64,000 nt of DNA, from assembly GCF_023228165.1 (NCBI RefSeq), contig NZ_JALOBS010000027.1, forward strand, positions 1 to 64,000. Direction: 5' to 3'. The notes under the pieces were generated by a model, which saw nothing but the letters and a program-made list of their open reading frames with translations, was not told the DNA's origin and searched no databases. The position numbers and the translations under genes are program-made. This document shows, piece after piece, positions 42,605 through 52,304 of the stretch (positions within the stretch are counted from its first letter, which is position 1; every line of letters begins with the position of its first letter). Source of the DNA: Methylomonas sp. GTDB lineage: Bacteria > Pseudomonadota > Gammaproteobacteria > Methylococcales > Methylomonadaceae.

Positions 42605-44821
42605 TCAAATTGGGGCTTTTATATTTTTTACAGCCTTACTATCCTGCTTCAGTTTGAATATGATGCCGCCCAACGGCGGCAATCTCAAACTGATAGAGTG
42701 AGGAAGATTCATCCAGGGTATGGGATCGGAAGTAATTAAGGTGTTGACCACATTGCTGCCGTCGTAAACGCCCGAATCGGAATTAAAAATTTCTTGATAG
42801 TCGCCCGCAACAGGTACGCCAATTCGATACTGCTCCCTGACTACCGGGGTAAAATTGAGCACCACTATCAATTCGTCCGCCCCATCCTTGCGCCGGTAAC
42901 TAATCACGGATTGTTCCGCATCATGGCAGTCTATCCAGTCAAAACCTTGATGATCGAAATCATGTTTATACAAGGTAGGCTGGGCTTTATATAAATCGTT
43001 TAATTCTTTCAGCAGCGTTTGGATACCTTTGTGGTGCGGGTAATCCAGCACGTACCAGTCCAATTGGCTGCTAAAATCCCACTGAGTGCCCTGACCGAAT
43101 TCGCAGCCCATGAACAACAGTTTTTTGCCCGGATAGGTGAACATCATCGTGTATAGCAAGCGCAGATTGGCGAAGCGCTGCCATTCATCGCCCGGCATTT
43201 TATTCACCATGGCACCCTTGCCATGCACCACTTCATCGTGAGAAAAAGGCAAAGCGAAATTTTCGGTAAAGGCGTACAACATGCCGAAGGTCAATTTGTC
43301 GTGATGATAGCGCCTGTGGATGGGATCTTCTTTCATGTACTCGAGGATGTCGTTCATCCAGCCCATGTTCCATTTCATCGAAAAACCTAAGCCGCCGGTC
43401 CATGTGGGTCGGGTCACGCCACCCCATGCGGTCGATTCTTCCGCCATCATCACGGTACCCGGATGCTGTTGATGGGTGACTGAATTTAATTCCCTGAAGA
43501 AGTCGATAGCTTCCAGATTTTCATTACCGCCATATTGATTCGGTATCCATTCGCCGTCTTCGCGGGAATAATCCAAGTAAAGCATGGAAGCCACCGCATC
43601 GACCCTTAAGCCATCCAGATGAAACTCCTCCAACCAGAAAATCGCGCTTGAGAGTAGAAAGTTTTTGACTTCATTGCGCCCGTAGTTATAGATCAAGGTA
43701 CCCCAGTCACGATGCTCGCCCTTGCGGGGATCTTCATGCTCATACAACGGCGTGCCGTCGAAGCGAGCCAGGGCGAATTCGTCTTTAGGAAAATGGGCCG
43801 GCACCCAGTCCAGTATCACGCCGATGTTGTTCTGATGGCAAGTGTCCATGAAAAAACGAAAATCGTCCGGTGCGCCGAAACGGCTGGTGGGGGCAAAATA
43901 ACCGGTGGTTTGATAACCCCAGGAGGCATCCAGCGGATGCTCGGTGATAGGCATTAACTCGATATGGGTAAAACCAAGCGCTTTGACATAGTCGACCAGT
44001 TGGACGGCCTGATCGCGATAGTTTAAAAAATTGCCTTCCGCATCATATTTCCAAGAACCCAAATGTACTTCGTAAATCGACATGGGTTCATGCAGCCAGT
44101 CATGCCCGCCTCGACTGTCCATCCAGGCTTGATCATGCCATTGATAGCTTGCTTCGCGCACCACTATCGATGAGGTTTTGGGCCGCAACTCGAATTGCTG
44201 GCCATAAGGGTCGGTTTTGGTCAGCACTTCGCTGGTATTGCGGTTTAATATCTCAAACTTATATAAATAGCCTGCATCCAGGCCGGGATAAAACAGCTCC
44301 CAAATACCGCTACTGCCCAGGCTGCGCATCGGATGACAGCGACCGTCCCAATGGTTGAAATCACCAATCACACTGACACGGCCGGCATTGGGCGCCCAAA
44401 CCGTAAACAAAACGCCGGAGATTTCATCGACACTATGCAGGTGCGCGCCCATCTTCCGGTAAGCATGCCAGTGTTTGCCCTCGGCGAATAATTGCCGATC
44501 GAAATCCGGTAACTGCACTCCAAAATCGTAGGGGTCGTAACCGGCATGTTTACCGCCGTCCTTGTCGATCCAGTCCAGCCGGTAATGATCGGGCAATTCG
44601 CCGGGCTGGGCTAGATATTCAAAAAAGTCGGTTCCGGGCAAGCGCGGAATATCCGCCCCGCCATCCGCAAAACCAACCGATTCCGCGTAAGGTAAATAAA
44701 GTCTAATTTTAAAAGACTTACCTTGTTGGTGACGACCCAAAACCGAGAAAGGATCATGATGTCTAGCCTCCCGGATTTTAATCGCATCGGCATCGAGCGT
44801 GACGTTTGATAGATTTCCCAT
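42605..44821 (-). CDS. glgB: 1,4-alpha-glucan (glycogen) branching enzyme
   Basis: 738 residues, GH13 family. Transfers alpha-1,4 chains to form alpha-1,6 branches in glycogen. It has the N-terminal CBM48 domains (HDPFSVLGRHQ; FTVWAPNAGRVSVIGDFNHWDGR) and catalytic regions with GLRVDAVASMLYLDY (nucleophile Asp), MMAEESTAW (general acid Glu) and FSHDEVVHGKG. No other glycogen genes are next to it. The ATG at 44821 follows GAGGCTC; the gene is monocistronic by position. Confidence 0.96.
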   Translation of the reverse strand: MGNLSNVTLDADAIKIREARHHDPFSVLGRHQQGKSFKIRLYLPYAESVGFADGGADIPRLPGTDFFEYLAQPGELPDHYRLDWIDKDGGKHAGYDPYDFGVQLPDFDRQLFAEGKHWHAYRKMGAHLHSVDEISGVLFTVWAPNAGRVSVIGDFNHWDGRCHPMRSLGSSGIWELFYPGLDAGYLYKFEILNRNTSEVLTKTDPYGQQFELRPKTSSIVVREASYQWHDQAWMDSRGGHDWLHEPMSIYEVHLGSWKYDAEGNFLNYRDQAVQLVDYVKALGFTHIELMPITEHPLDASWGYQTTGYFAPTSRFGAPDDFRFFMDTCHQNNIGVILDWVPAHFPKDEFALARFDGTPLYEHEDPRKGEHRDWGTLIYNYGRNEVKNFLLSSAIFWLEEFHLDGLRVDAVASMLYLDYSREDGEWIPNQYGGNENLEAIDFFRELNSVTHQQHPGTVMMAEESTAWGGVTRPTWTGGLGFSMKWNMGWMNDILEYMKEDPIHRRYHHDKLTFGMLYAFTENFALPFSHDEVVHGKGAMVNKMPGDEWQRFANLRLLYTMMFTYPGKKLLFMGCEFGQGTQWDFSSQLDWYVLDYPHHKGIQTLLKELNDLYKAQPTLYKHDFDHQGFDWIDCHDAEQSVISYRRKDGADELIVVLNFTPVVREQYRIGVPVAGDYQEIFNSDSGVYDGSNVVNTLITSDPIPWMNLPHSISLRLPPLGGIIFKLKQDSKAVKNIKAPI

Positions 44822-44987
44822 TTTGGAGCCTCAAGGTCAAAAGATAATGAGCCCCGATGTTATCAAATATAGGCATGAGAGATAGATTATTCTTTATGCC
44901 CAATGCCGACGGATGCAATGAACCGCACAAAAGGGTGTATTTCGAAATTATTCGGGGTGATTGGCCAGCGTTTAGCAGCACAATCCG

Positions 44988-45399
44988 ATGGCTCCCAGAC
45001 ATCTTGCTCAGCTGGAGTCTACTGAACTCCGGCAAAGCTTCCCTAATATCACCAGCGAGCATGCGCGTATTACCTTGGAGGTAGGAGAAGATTACAACTG
45101 TGTTGCCTATGCGGTAGATGAAACGGAACATTATGAACCCGGTTCCGTCGCGGAAATGCGCCGCTTTATGAATTTACGCGGATATCGATTTTCTGGGGGT
45201 CGACCCCAGCTATGTTCCTCATGTGACACGCCACTGTCGCGGGCCGTGGCCGGTGGGTGTACCACCCGTGGTCGATTTATGGGAGTCCAAACTCGGCCCC
45301 GATGACATGGCCATCACTCACTGCCGCCGCGATCTTTGTGCAAGCGGAACAAACATGACCCAACTCGGGAATATCATTGCTTCCTTCAAGCAACGCTAG
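44988..45399 (+). pseudogene. Frameshifted remnant of a small YNCxA-motif protein
   Basis: From the ATG at 44988 one frame reads ...EDYNCVAYAVDETEHYEPGSVAEMRRFMNLRGYRF and then loses sense. A second frame picks up at about 45190 with DFLGVDPSYVPHVTRHCRGPW...WESKLGPDDMAITHCRRD...QLGNIIASFKQR and stops at 45397-45399. A YNCxAxA start and SKLG-x-DDMxITH end resemble the DUF7689-type small proteins I recall (YNCIAWA...SKLG...DIxH), so this looks like one gene broken by a frameshift, possibly with a deletion. It is convergent with the LeuA-like gene. Confidence 0.5.
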
Positions 45400-45403
45400 A
45401 AGA

Positions 45404-46969
45404 TTACTGTCCAGCCAACGTCGTTTCATGCAACTGGATATTGATGAGCTTGACCGCCGCCTGTATACCCGCAAACACCTGATTGACATGAACACCGCGC
45501 GTTTTGCGCAACTCATTGCCGCAATCCCAGGTGATCACGCATTCGGTCAGCGCACTGGCGTGGCCGCCCTTGGGAATGCGAATTTCATAATCGGCCAGAG
45601 CAGGCAAAGTATAATCGTAATGGACCATAACCTTGCCAATGGCGTCTATAAACGCATCGAAGCCGCCACTACCGGCACCGGTGGCCTGATGCTTCTCGCC
45701 CTTTACATCGACGCGCAGGCTGACGGTGGATTGCAGATCCATGCCACTATTGATAGCGCAAGCCAACAATTTAATATGTTGATAACTTTTGCTTTCCAAA
45801 ACGTCGGCGATAATAAACGGCAAATCGTCGGTAGTAATGGTTTGTTTGGAATCGCCGATACTGACGATGCGCGCCAGCACTTTCTTTTGGTCCTCTTCGG
45901 AAAGATCCAGCTCCAGTTGCTCCAGATTTTTTTTCAACGACGCCTTACCGCTCATCTTGCCCAGCGCATAGTTGCGAGTGCGCGAAAAGCGCTCCGGCCC
46001 CAGCTTGGTTTTATACAATCCGCCTTTTTGGTCGCCGTCGGCATGAATTCCGGCGGTCTGGGTAAATACATCGGCACCGACTATCGGCGCATTGGCGGCG
46101 ATACGTTTGCCGGAAAAATTTTCCACCATGTCGCTGATACGCACCAAGTGGCTTTCGTCTATGCCTAGTTCAATCGCCATTTTGTCCCGCAACACCACGG
46201 CCACTTCCGCCAGCGACGCATTGCCGGCCCGCTCGCCCAGGCAGTTGATGGTGCAATGCACGGCGCTGACGCCCGCGCGCACTGCAGCCATGACATTGGC
46301 GGTGGCCAAGCCGTAATCGTTATGCGGATGAAAATCGAAAGATAAGGCGGGATAACGTCTGCACATGTCGCTGAGACTGTTGAATACTTCCTCCGGCGCC
46401 ATCACACCCAAGGTATCAGGCAACATGAAATGACTCACTTGACTGTGTTGCAGCCTATCCATAAAGCCGTAAACATAGTCCGGACTATTTTTGTAACCGT
46501 TCGACCAGTCTTCCAGATAAAGATTGATTTTCAGACCTTGTTCATGGGCGTAATCGATAGTTTGCAGTACATCGGCGCAATGCTGGTCCAGGGTTTTACC
46601 TAGCTGTTCCCGACAGTGTTTTTCGCTACCCTTGGCCAACAGATTGATCACCTTTCCGCCGGTAGAGCGAATCCAGTCCACACTGCGGGTATGATCGACA
46701 AAACCCAGCACTTCGACGCGCTGGTCAAACCCCTCTTCGGCCGCCCAACGATTGATTTGGGTGACGGCTTCTTTTTCACCTTCAGAGACTCGCGCCGAGG
46801 CCACTTCGATACGGTCGACACGTAAAAACTGCAACAATGCCTTGGCGATGCTGACCTTTTCCATCGGTGTAAAAGCCACACCCTGGGTTTGCTCACCATC
46901 TCGCAGGGTAGTGTCCATCAGCTCTATCTTTCTGCTGGCCGCGACGGCGGTTAAGTGTCGAGTATTCAT
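45404..46969 (-). CDS. 2-isopropylmalate / (R)-citramalate synthase-family enzyme
   Basis: 521 residues, HMGL-like TIM barrel plus C-terminal LeuA-type allosteric domain. The barrel starts IELMDTTLRDGEQTQGVAFT; the metal site is FHPHNDYGLATAN; INCLGERAGNASLAEV is the conserved Gly/Asn block. The regulatory domain (from about 390, SVSLRVDVKGEKHQATGAGSGGFDAFIDAIGKV) implies amino-acid feedback. It is divergent from a leuB-like gene 200 bases away. Either leucine synthesis (IPMS) or threonine-independent isoleucine synthesis (citramalate synthase) is possible; the start DTTLRDGEQ and divergence from canonical LeuA make citramalate synthase a real option. ATG at 46969 chosen for family alignment. 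Confidence 0.82.
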   Translation of the reverse strand: MNTRHLTAVAASRKIELMDTTLRDGEQTQGVAFTPMEKVSIAKALLQFLRVDRIEVASARVSEGEKEAVTQINRWAAEEGFDQRVEVLGFVDHTRSVDWIRSTGGKVINLLAKGSEKHCREQLGKTLDQHCADVLQTIDYAHEQGLKINLYLEDWSNGYKNSPDYVYGFMDRLQHSQVSHFMLPDTLGVMAPEEVFNSLSDMCRRYPALSFDFHPHNDYGLATANVMAAVRAGVSAVHCTINCLGERAGNASLAEVAVVLRDKMAIELGIDESHLVRISDMVENFSGKRIAANAPIVGADVFTQTAGIHADGDQKGGLYKTKLGPERFSRTRNYALGKMSGKASLKKNLEQLELDLSEEDQKKVLARIVSIGDSKQTITTDDLPFIIADVLESKSYQHIKLLACAINSGMDLQSTVSLRVDVKGEKHQATGAGSGGFDAFIDAIGKVMVHYDYTLPALADYEIRIPKGGHASALTECVITWDCGNELRKTRGVHVNQVFAGIQAAVKLINIQLHETTLAGQ

Positions 46970-47169
46970 GTTTAACCAATCTTTGAACTTAAGCCGGACA
47001 TTTTCGCTTAAATGACAGGCGCTTGGCAACGTAAGGGGATCAGAGAAACTAGCGGCAACAGTTTTGTTTAAGAAACGGCGGTGTATTTTCAGACAGCACC
47101 GCTCAGCTAAAGTAACGTAAAATAAGCGGGTTAAAATATGTTTAATTCACTTAGAAATCAGTAGAAAAA
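46970..47169. promoter_or_regulatory. Divergent promoter region leuA-like / leuB-like
   Basis: 200 bases between the two start codons. An inverted repeat GCGGTG...CACCGC lies in the middle (about 47079-47104), and AT-rich TTAAAATATG precedes leuB. This is a natural place for shared control of both genes, but I see no recognised operator. Confidence 0.35.
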
Positions 47170-48276
47170 ATGAAGCATTATAAAATCGCAGTATTGGCCG
47201 GCGACGGTATCGGCCCTGAAATTACTCAAGAAGCACTTAAAGTTCTGAAAGTTATCGAAGAACGTAACGATGTGACCTTTGAATTAATGCCCGCATTATT
47301 TGGCGCTTGCGCTTACTTCGAAACAGGCGATGCGTTTCCGCAAGCCACTATCGATATTTGCGACCAGGCTGATGCGATTTTGAAAGGCCCGATTGGTTTA
47401 AGCCATGAAGAATCCAAAAAGATTCCGGTCGACAAGCAACCCGAACGCGGCGCATTGTTGCCGATGCGCCGCCGTTACAATACTTACGCCAATTTCCGCC
47501 CGGTTTCTCTGCCGAAATCCCTGGCGCATTTTTCCCCTTTAAAACCGGAAATCATCGGTGAAGGCATCGATCTGATCATGGTGCGCGAGCTGATCGGCGG
47601 CCTGTATTTCGGCGATAAAGAACGCGGCATCAATGACAAGGGTTTGCGCTATGTGCGCGAAACGCTGGAATACGATGAAGAACAAATTCGCCGCATCATG
47701 CACGAAGCGTTCAAACTGGCCAGTAAACGCCGCAAGTTATTGCACAATATCCATAAGAGCAACGTACTGCTGTCCAGTGTATTGTGGAACGAAGTGATGG
47801 AAGAAGTCGCCAAGGATTATCCGGACGTCGAAGTCGTTAATTATTTGGTCGACTCGGCAGCAACCGCATTGTGCCTGAAACCGACCCAGTTCGATGTCAT
47901 GGTGATGGAAAATATGTTCGGCGATATACTCAGCGATCAGGGCGGCGGTGTACTGGGTTCTTTGGGCTTGATGCCATCCGCCTGTATCGGCCCTGAAAAA
48001 GCCTATTACGAGCCATCGCACGGTTCAGCGCCGGATATCGCCGGTAAAAATATCGCCAATCCTTATTCGATGATAGGTTCGGTGGCGATGATGCTGGAGA
48101 ACAGCTTCGACATGGCGGCAGAAGCCAAAAATGTCTGGGCGTCCATGCAAGGAGTCTTTGCGGACGGTTACTCGACAGCCGATTTATCCAAACCCGGCAG
48201 CGGCGTAACCATGATCAGTACGGTTGAATTTGGCGATAAAGTTGTCGAAAAACTGCGTCAAATACCGAAGGTTTAA
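47170..48276 (+). CDS. leuB: 3-isopropylmalate dehydrogenase-family enzyme
   Basis: 368 residues; NAD-dependent oxidative decarboxylation of 3-isopropylmalate, or of the citramalate-derived methylmalate in isoleucine synthesis. Family blocks: VLAGDGIGPEITQEALKVL, LLPMRRRYNTYANFRPV (substrate-binding Arg), VRELIGGLYFG, DSAATALCLKPTQFDVMVMENMFGDILSD (metal Asp) and GSAPDIAGKNIANPYSMIGSVAMML (NAD loop). Pairing with the divergent LeuA-like synthase indicates the same branched-chain pathway. A terminator follows. Confidence 0.92.
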   Translation: MKHYKIAVLAGDGIGPEITQEALKVLKVIEERNDVTFELMPALFGACAYFETGDAFPQATIDICDQADAILKGPIGLSHEESKKIPVDKQPERGALLPMRRRYNTYANFRPVSLPKSLAHFSPLKPEIIGEGIDLIMVRELIGGLYFGDKERGINDKGLRYVRETLEYDEEQIRRIMHEAFKLASKRRKLLHNIHKSNVLLSSVLWNEVMEEVAKDYPDVEVVNYLVDSAATALCLKPTQFDVMVMENMFGDILSDQGGGVLGSLGLMPSACIGPEKAYYEPSHGSAPDIAGKNIANPYSMIGSVAMMLENSFDMAAEAKNVWASMQGVFADGYSTADLSKPGSGVTMISTVEFGDKVVEKLRQIPKV

Positions 48277-48286
48277 AGACTTTCCC

Positions 48287-48319
48287 AAAAAGGCCGACAT
48301 ATCTTATGCCGGCCTTTTA
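48287..48319 (+). terminator. Terminator after leuB
   Basis: AAAAGGCCG pairs with CGGCCTTTT around a 13-base loop, 10 bases after the stop. The T-run overlaps the right arm. Confidence 0.8.
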
Positions 48320-48376
48320 TTCAAGACGCGCTCGCTTCTATTGCCGTAGAACAGGTTAACACTCTAATCGAGTGCA

Positions 48377-49189
48377 TTATTCTTGCTTCGGTTTAACACC
48401 GTAATAATTGGACAATATACTGTAAGCCCCACGCATACCATCCTGAATGGTAGCCTTCAAAGGCAGGCAGTCGCTACTCCATTGCTTGATTTTACTATCG
48501 AAATAAAAAGCCCAATCACCTTGCCAGCATTGGCCTTTTTGGGTGACCCGTCCCGCCATGACTGCCGGCACTTCGTAACGCGCCGACACCGCCAACAAAT
48601 TTCTGGAATCCGCTCCCAATACCTCGCTGACAGAAATGCGCTGCTGTTCTTCCAGATCCAGCATCGGAAAGATGACCGGCACGCCTTTGATTTTCGATGC
48701 CAGCGCCATGGCGCTTTCGAAGTCAGGCATAGTCTCCGGATTATAGAACTGCCGTTTGCCTTCTGCATCCACTACCAACCACACCAAAGTCTCAGGCCTG
48801 ATTTCGCTCCAAATGCCCACCTGGCTTTTGCGCATCACTTCCAATAATTGGTCTTCATCGAACTCCACTCTGATTAAACGGGCATCGTTGCCGGAATATT
48901 GGTCGGCGGCAATTAAAGAATATTGAAATTGTTTGACGTAATGTTGGGCGCCATTCAAAACCTGCTGCACAGCCGGAAGTTTGGATATATCATCGGCCAC
49001 CAACACCCGGCTCAATACACCATATAAAGCCTGTTTGATAGCCTGCTCCCGGTCGGCGGCGGACTGGCTGTTGGCAATCAGCTCAATTTCATACAGGCCT
49101 TTGACTTCCAGAGCATCCGCCGGCGCCGCGACTAGAATGGCCAGTATAAATGCCGGCAAACACACTCGTTTTCCTTTAGTAAAAATCAT
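48377..49189 (-). CDS. DUF2066-family exported protein
   Basis: 270 residues with a signal peptide (VCLPAFILAILVAAPADA). Characteristic DUF2066 blocks are LYEIELIANSQSAADREQAIKQALYGVLSRVLV, LIRVEFDEDQLLEVMRKSQVGIWSEIRPETLVWLVVDAEGKRQF, and GRVTQKGQCWQGDWAFYFD. The function is unknown. It is divergent from purM, a neighbourhood typical of this family in gammaproteobacteria. Confidence 0.85.
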   Translation of the reverse strand: MIFTKGKRVCLPAFILAILVAAPADALEVKGLYEIELIANSQSAADREQAIKQALYGVLSRVLVADDISKLPAVQQVLNGAQHYVKQFQYSLIAADQYSGNDARLIRVEFDEDQLLEVMRKSQVGIWSEIRPETLVWLVVDAEGKRQFYNPETMPDFESAMALASKIKGVPVIFPMLDLEEQQRISVSEVLGADSRNLLAVSARYEVPAVMAGRVTQKGQCWQGDWAFYFDSKIKQWSSDCLPLKATIQDGMRGAYSILSNYYGVKPKQE

Positions 49190-49276
49190 CGCTTGCAGCC
49201 TACCCTGACGGTGTATAAATGGGAACTATAGTACAATATCGGTTGATTCAATCTTAACTTTAGTAAGAGACCTCCA

Positions 49277-50320
49277 TTGAGCGCAGAACAGCACGACAGC
49301 CTAAATTATAAGAGCGCGGGCGTTGACATTGAAGCCGGCAATGCTTTAGTCGACCGCATCAAACCTATCGCGGCCAAAACCCGCAACGCCGGCGTGATGG
49401 CCGGACTCGGCGGCTTCGGTTCGCTATTCGAACTCCCGCTGGATCGTTACAAAAATCCGGTTTTGGTTTCCGGCACCGATGGAGTGGGCACCAAATTGAA
49501 ATTAGCGCTGGATATGAACCTGCACAATACGGTGGGCATAGACCTAGTCGCTATGTGCGTAAACGATATCGTGGTACAAGGCGCCGAACCTTTATTTTTC
49601 CTGGATTATTTCGCCACCGGCAGACTGGATGTCGACACTGCGGCGGCGGTCATAGAAGGCATAGGTAACGGTTGCGAACAAGCCGGTGCCGCACTGGTGG
49701 GCGGCGAAACCGCGGAAATGCCCGGCATGTATAGCGATGGCGACTATGATTTGGCCGGCTTTTGCGTTGGCATAGTGGAAAAAGACCGCATCATCGACGG
49801 CAGCAAAGTCAAAACCGGCGATAAATTGATAGGTATTGCCTCATCAGGGCCGCATTCCAACGGCTATTCCTTGATTCGTAAAATCATCGAACGCAGCGGA
49901 CTGGCCTTGACCGATTCCGTCAACGGCAAAGCCTTGGGTGAAACCCTGCTGACACCCACCCGAATTTATGTAAAACCATTATTGGAATTGCTGAAAAATA
50001 TCGATGTACATGCCATGGCCCATATTACCGGTGGCGGTATCACCGAGAACCTACCGCGCGTTTTACCGGACAATCTGAGTGCTGAAATCAAACTGACTGC
50101 CTGGCAATTACCAGACATCTTTGTCTGGCTTCAACAGCAGGGCAATGTGACTTTAGCCGATATGCTAATTACGTTTAATTGCGGCGTGGGCATGATTATT
50201 TGCGTCGACGCGAACGATGAGGCCGCCGCCCTGACCTGTTTGACTCAACAAGGCGAAACAGCCTTCAGCCTGGGTGACATAGTGCCATTCGATGGCTCTC
50301 AGCGCGTTATTTACAAATGA
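49277..50320 (+). CDS. purM: Phosphoribosylformylglycinamidine cyclo-ligase (AIR synthetase)
   Basis: 347 residues. Converts FGAM to AIR with ATP, fifth step of purine synthesis. Blocks: YKSAGVDIEAGNALVDRIK, GVGTKLKLALDMN, VAMCVNDIVVQGAEPLFFLDYFATG, ALVGGETAEMPGMY, and HITGGGITENLPRVLP. The start is a TTG at 49277 preceded by AAGAGA; no ATG or GTG is available near the family start. purN is not next to it, unlike in E. coli. Confidence 0.95.
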   Translation: MSAEQHDSLNYKSAGVDIEAGNALVDRIKPIAAKTRNAGVMAGLGGFGSLFELPLDRYKNPVLVSGTDGVGTKLKLALDMNLHNTVGIDLVAMCVNDIVVQGAEPLFFLDYFATGRLDVDTAAAVIEGIGNGCEQAGAALVGGETAEMPGMYSDGDYDLAGFCVGIVEKDRIIDGSKVKTGDKLIGIASSGPHSNGYSLIRKIIERSGLALTDSVNGKALGETLLTPTRIYVKPLLELLKNIDVHAMAHITGGGITENLPRVLPDNLSAEIKLTAWQLPDIFVWLQQQGNVTLADMLITFNCGVGMIICVDANDEAAALTCLTQQGETAFSLGDIVPFDGSQRVIYK

Positions 50321-50340
50321 ACTAACCTCAAATATTAACA

Positions 50341-50365
50341 AGGGGCTCTCATTCCGGAAGCCCCT
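50341..50365. terminator. Possible terminator between purM and the PEP-CTERM pair
   Basis: AGGGGCT pairs with AGCCCCT around an 11-base loop, 20 bases after purM. There is no T-run on the plus strand, so confidence is moderate. Confidence 0.45.
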
Positions 50366-50539
50366 AAATTGTTCAACACCGCTTCAAGTCATCTCAAGCT
50401 AACTTGCCAAGAAAAAACCGACTCCACCCGCTACTTCTTCAAAAGCATTGAGCGCATTCAGGGTCAGCTAGGTTTTTACCCCAATCAACCCCGTACATCG
50501 ATCAATTCTTAGTCCATCAAAAGGAGCGATGAAGCCATT

Positions 50540-51226
50540 TCAAAGCGGTTTATTCCGGGAAATACCCAATAAGCCGAGTAAACCCGAAGCCATCATAAGA
50601 TAAGCTGTCGGCACCGGCACAGAAGTCACTGTTGCGAGCGGCGTCCCGTCCATCAACAATTTAAATTGCCCATCCCACGCCAAGGGGCCGCTGAAATTCA
50701 GCCGTATACTGCTGACATTGGAAAACACGCCGTTATTGGAAAAATCGTTAAAATGAACCAGAAAATCATCGGCGCCGGTAAACGTTTTAGTGCCGGAACC
50801 GGCAACGCCGTTAACAATAATTTCCGCACTAACATTCAAATCAATTCTAACGACCTCTAAAAGCATTCCAGTCCCAAACTTTGTAAAATCAACCGGATCA
50901 AAATCCCACTGAATAGAAGCATGTCCGGCCGATGCAGGGCCATTCGCTATTTTCAATAAGCCATTTTGCGATTTGATAGTGATTTTCGACCCCGAATTAC
51001 TTGTGGTTGCTTCGCCAATAAAAGTACGTGACAGGTTTAATAAGTCGCTACCGGCAAGCCCGTTAATAGTGTCGCTGGTTGAGCCCGGCCGATCCCCTTC
51101 GTCGCTGATGCGCTGATACTGTGAAAAATCATCCAAAGTCAAGACACTGGCAAACACAGCTTGACCGGTAACGCCAACTATCAATACCAGGAATATGACT
51201 AACTTTTGCAGAATTAGACTGTGCAT
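50540..51226 (-). CDS. PEP-CTERM exported protein, paralogue 2 of a tandem pair
   Basis: 228 residues. Signal peptide (VIFLVLIVGVTGQAVFA), a beta-rich domain starting LTLDDFSQYQ and containing SIRLNFSGPLAWDGQFKLLMDG, and a C-terminal VPVPTAYLMMASGLLGLLGISRN-type sorting tag. The core domain matches that of the upstream neighbour (SLRLNFRGAQSWDGQFGSLTAD), so the two arose by duplication. AAAGGACG precedes the ATG. 33 bases separate the pair. Confidence 0.75.
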   Translation of the reverse strand: MHSLILQKLVIFLVLIVGVTGQAVFASVLTLDDFSQYQRISDEGDRPGSTSDTINGLAGSDLLNLSRTFIGEATTSNSGSKITIKSQNGLLKIANGPASAGHASIQWDFDPVDFTKFGTGMLLEVVRIDLNVSAEIIVNGVAGSGTKTFTGADDFLVHFNDFSNNGVFSNVSSIRLNFSGPLAWDGQFKLLMDGTPLATVTSVPVPTAYLMMASGLLGLLGISRNKPL

Positions 51227-51259
51227 TTTTTCGTCCTTTAAAGTGGTTTATGCCATTAT

Positions 51260-51919
51260 TCAGCCAGCTTTGGGGGTCTTTACAACTTTGCAATACCTTG
51301 CACGAGCTAAAGCCGCTAAGCCAAAGGTCAGCAGGAAAAGAGTAGAGGGCTCAGGCACATTCTTGCTATCCGCCGTCAGCGAACCAAACTGGCCATCCCA
51401 ACTTTGAGCGCCGCGAAAATTAAGCCTCAGACTGGTCAGGTTATTAAATGCAGCGGGATTTGAGAATTGCGCGAATTCGATTTCATATAAACCTTGGAAG
51501 CCTAAATTGGCAAAATCGAATACTGACGTTCCATTGGCAATCAACTGAATTTCTGAACTCAAATCGATAAGACTGATATTGAACAGTAATCCATCTGCAA
51601 CAGAGGCCAAATTAACGGCGTCGAAACTGTAAAAAACGCTCGCCGTTCCAGCCGAGTCACTATCATTTGAGATATTTAAAAAGCCGTTACCGATATTGAC
51701 TTCCGTTTCGGCATCATTCGGAGAAGCCGCGGCGGTAATGATTCGCGTCAGATTACCCAACTGAGTGCCCGTGACATTTACGGGACCGGTAGAACCATTA
51801 AAGACGGATTGAGCCGTTGTAAAGTCATCAATCAAAACCGCTGATTCGGCATCACCGACAACAGCCGTCAATGCTAACAATGGCACTAAATGCAGGAATT
51901 TCCGTTTCAACCAGTTCAA
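51260..51919 (-). CDS. PEP-CTERM exported protein, paralogue 1 of a tandem pair
   Basis: 219 residues. Signal peptide (HLVPLLALTAVVGDAESA), a domain beginning VLIDDFTTAQ, the SLRLNFRGAQSWDGQF block shared with its neighbour, and a classical VPEPSTLFLLTFGLAALARAR tag. The two paralogues carry different sorting-tag variants (PEP here, VPVP downstream). It is first in the pair. Confidence 0.75.
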   Translation of the reverse strand: MNWLKRKFLHLVPLLALTAVVGDAESAVLIDDFTTAQSVFNGSTGPVNVTGTQLGNLTRIITAAASPNDAETEVNIGNGFLNISNDSDSAGTASVFYSFDAVNLASVADGLLFNISLIDLSSEIQLIANGTSVFDFANLGFQGLYEIEFAQFSNPAAFNNLTSLRLNFRGAQSWDGQFGSLTADSKNVPEPSTLFLLTFGLAALARARYCKVVKTPKAG

Positions 51920-52304
51920 TGTTTTGCTCCGTATTAATAGTCTAAAATTTCCGGCATTTGAAATATGCCGAACACCTTAAGCCATAAGCAGGTAACAAGC
52001 CATAAGTTTAATTATTATTAAAAAACAATGTATTGTATATATTTAAAACACTTTACAGTGTAGTCTAATGCCATTTTTGTCAGCCAGACTGCCAGTCACG
52101 ACATCATTATTTGACAGAGTCAAAAAAATGGCTTTTAAAGAACAGCCCTATAAACTTCCGCACCAGAAGGAACAGACCGATGAAGAACGTAACTATTTCG
52201 TTGGCTTTTGCGGATTACGGACAATAGTGCGTCAATGGCGCAACCGGGCAGGCAGTCCAAAAATTAAATCAACGGACAACCCCATGCCCTATTCCCCGAG
52301 CTCA
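51920..52304. other. 385-base intergenic region
   Basis: AT-rich around 51990-52060 and probably holds the promoter of the PEP-CTERM pair. A plus-strand frame (52068-52313) has no family resemblance and no ribosome-binding site; I do not call it. Confidence 0.45.

Noticed and set aside
47079..47104. GCGGTG...CACCGC inverted repeat between the leu genes as a leucine operator
   Set aside because: Only 6-bp arms and no match to a known operator; kept as an undefined feature of the divergent promoter region.
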